Assembly: GCF_009695815.1 (NCBI RefSeq)
Contig: NZ_VUNE01000005.1
Location: 186,001 to 250,000 of the forward strand
Source: Peptostreptococcus porci
GTDB lineage: Bacteria; Bacillota; Clostridia; Peptostreptococcales; Peptostreptococcaceae
Length of the DNA stretch: 64,000 nt
Direction of reading: 5' to 3'
The notes beneath the pieces are model-generated. The model did no database searches and had not been told where the DNA came from. It saw only the letters and a program-made list of their open reading frames with translations. The position numbers were made by a program, and so were the translations under genes. Of this stretch, positions 63,991 through 64,000 are shown piece by piece. Every line of letters starts with the position of its first letter. Within the stretch, counting starts at the first letter, position 1.

Positions 63991-64000
63991 GTTATATTAT

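Overview
The window is chromosomal DNA of a low-GC, anaerobic, Gram-positive bacterium of the Clostridia type, possibly near Peptostreptococcales/Tissierellales (an inference from gene content, not a search). The evidence is AT-rich intergenic DNA, TTGACA/TATAAT promoters, AGGAGG ribosome binding sites, a T-box, a Mn2+ riboswitch, an L27 with the Firmicutes N-terminal extension beside its protease Prp, AddAB rather than RecBCD, and an oxygen-sensitive [FeFe] hydrogenase. No phage, integrase, CRISPR array, rRNA or tRNA gene was seen.

Layout. 1-5.7 kb: tail of a membrane protein, a Fur-controlled DUF2325 gene, a P-type cation ATPase behind a yybP-ykoY (Mn2+) riboswitch, ridA and threonine ammonia-lyase. 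5.8-15.5 kb (minus strand): yhbY, obgE, rpmA-prp-rplU with an L21-type leader, an EamA transporter, leuS behind a leucine T-box, rsfS, yqeK, nadD, a possible 26-residue membrane peptide and recX. 15.7-20.6 kb (plus strand): rnz, then a two-gene hydrogenase operon in which a NuoF-type iron-sulfur segment fused to a GltD/NfnB-type flavoprotein is translationally coupled to a [FeFe] hydrogenase. 20.9-32.4 kb (minus): RNase G-like protein, two radical-SAM-linked proteins and the cell-shape cluster radC-mreB-mreC-mreD-mrdA-rodA. 32.4-43.4 kb: an orphan small RNA, a LysR regulator, DUF896, MocR and LacI regulators, a second structured RNA resembling the raiA motif, acyl carrier protein, NA37, rluD, nadK, a CBS-domain membrane protein and a RelB/YafQ pair whose toxin is frameshifted. 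43.5-60.9 kb (minus): a seven-gene DNA-end-processing block: an AddB-like protein without visible catalytic motifs, a UvrD-like helicase, a PD-(D/E)XK nuclease, addB, addA, sbcD and sbcC. 61-64 kb: a PadR - DUF1700 - large secreted or anchored protein operon.

How the genes work together. The DNA-end block joins AddAB (double-strand-end resection) and SbcCD (hairpin and end cleavage) with a third helicase/nuclease set. The three upstream genes are the best candidate here for a little-described system. The shape cluster follows the usual order, but a strong terminator overlaps the end of mrdA before rodA. The hydrogenase pair probably links H2 to a pyridine nucleotide and ferredoxin.

A recurring theme is short tandem repeats that lose identity unit by unit, inside genes (15 bp in addB, 45 bp in addA) and between them (15 bp before rnz, 18 bp before the MocR gene, 46 bp at the end of the AddB-like gene, T-rich before padR). 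Two terminators also carry unusually long loops. These suggest active slippage or tandem duplication in this lineage.
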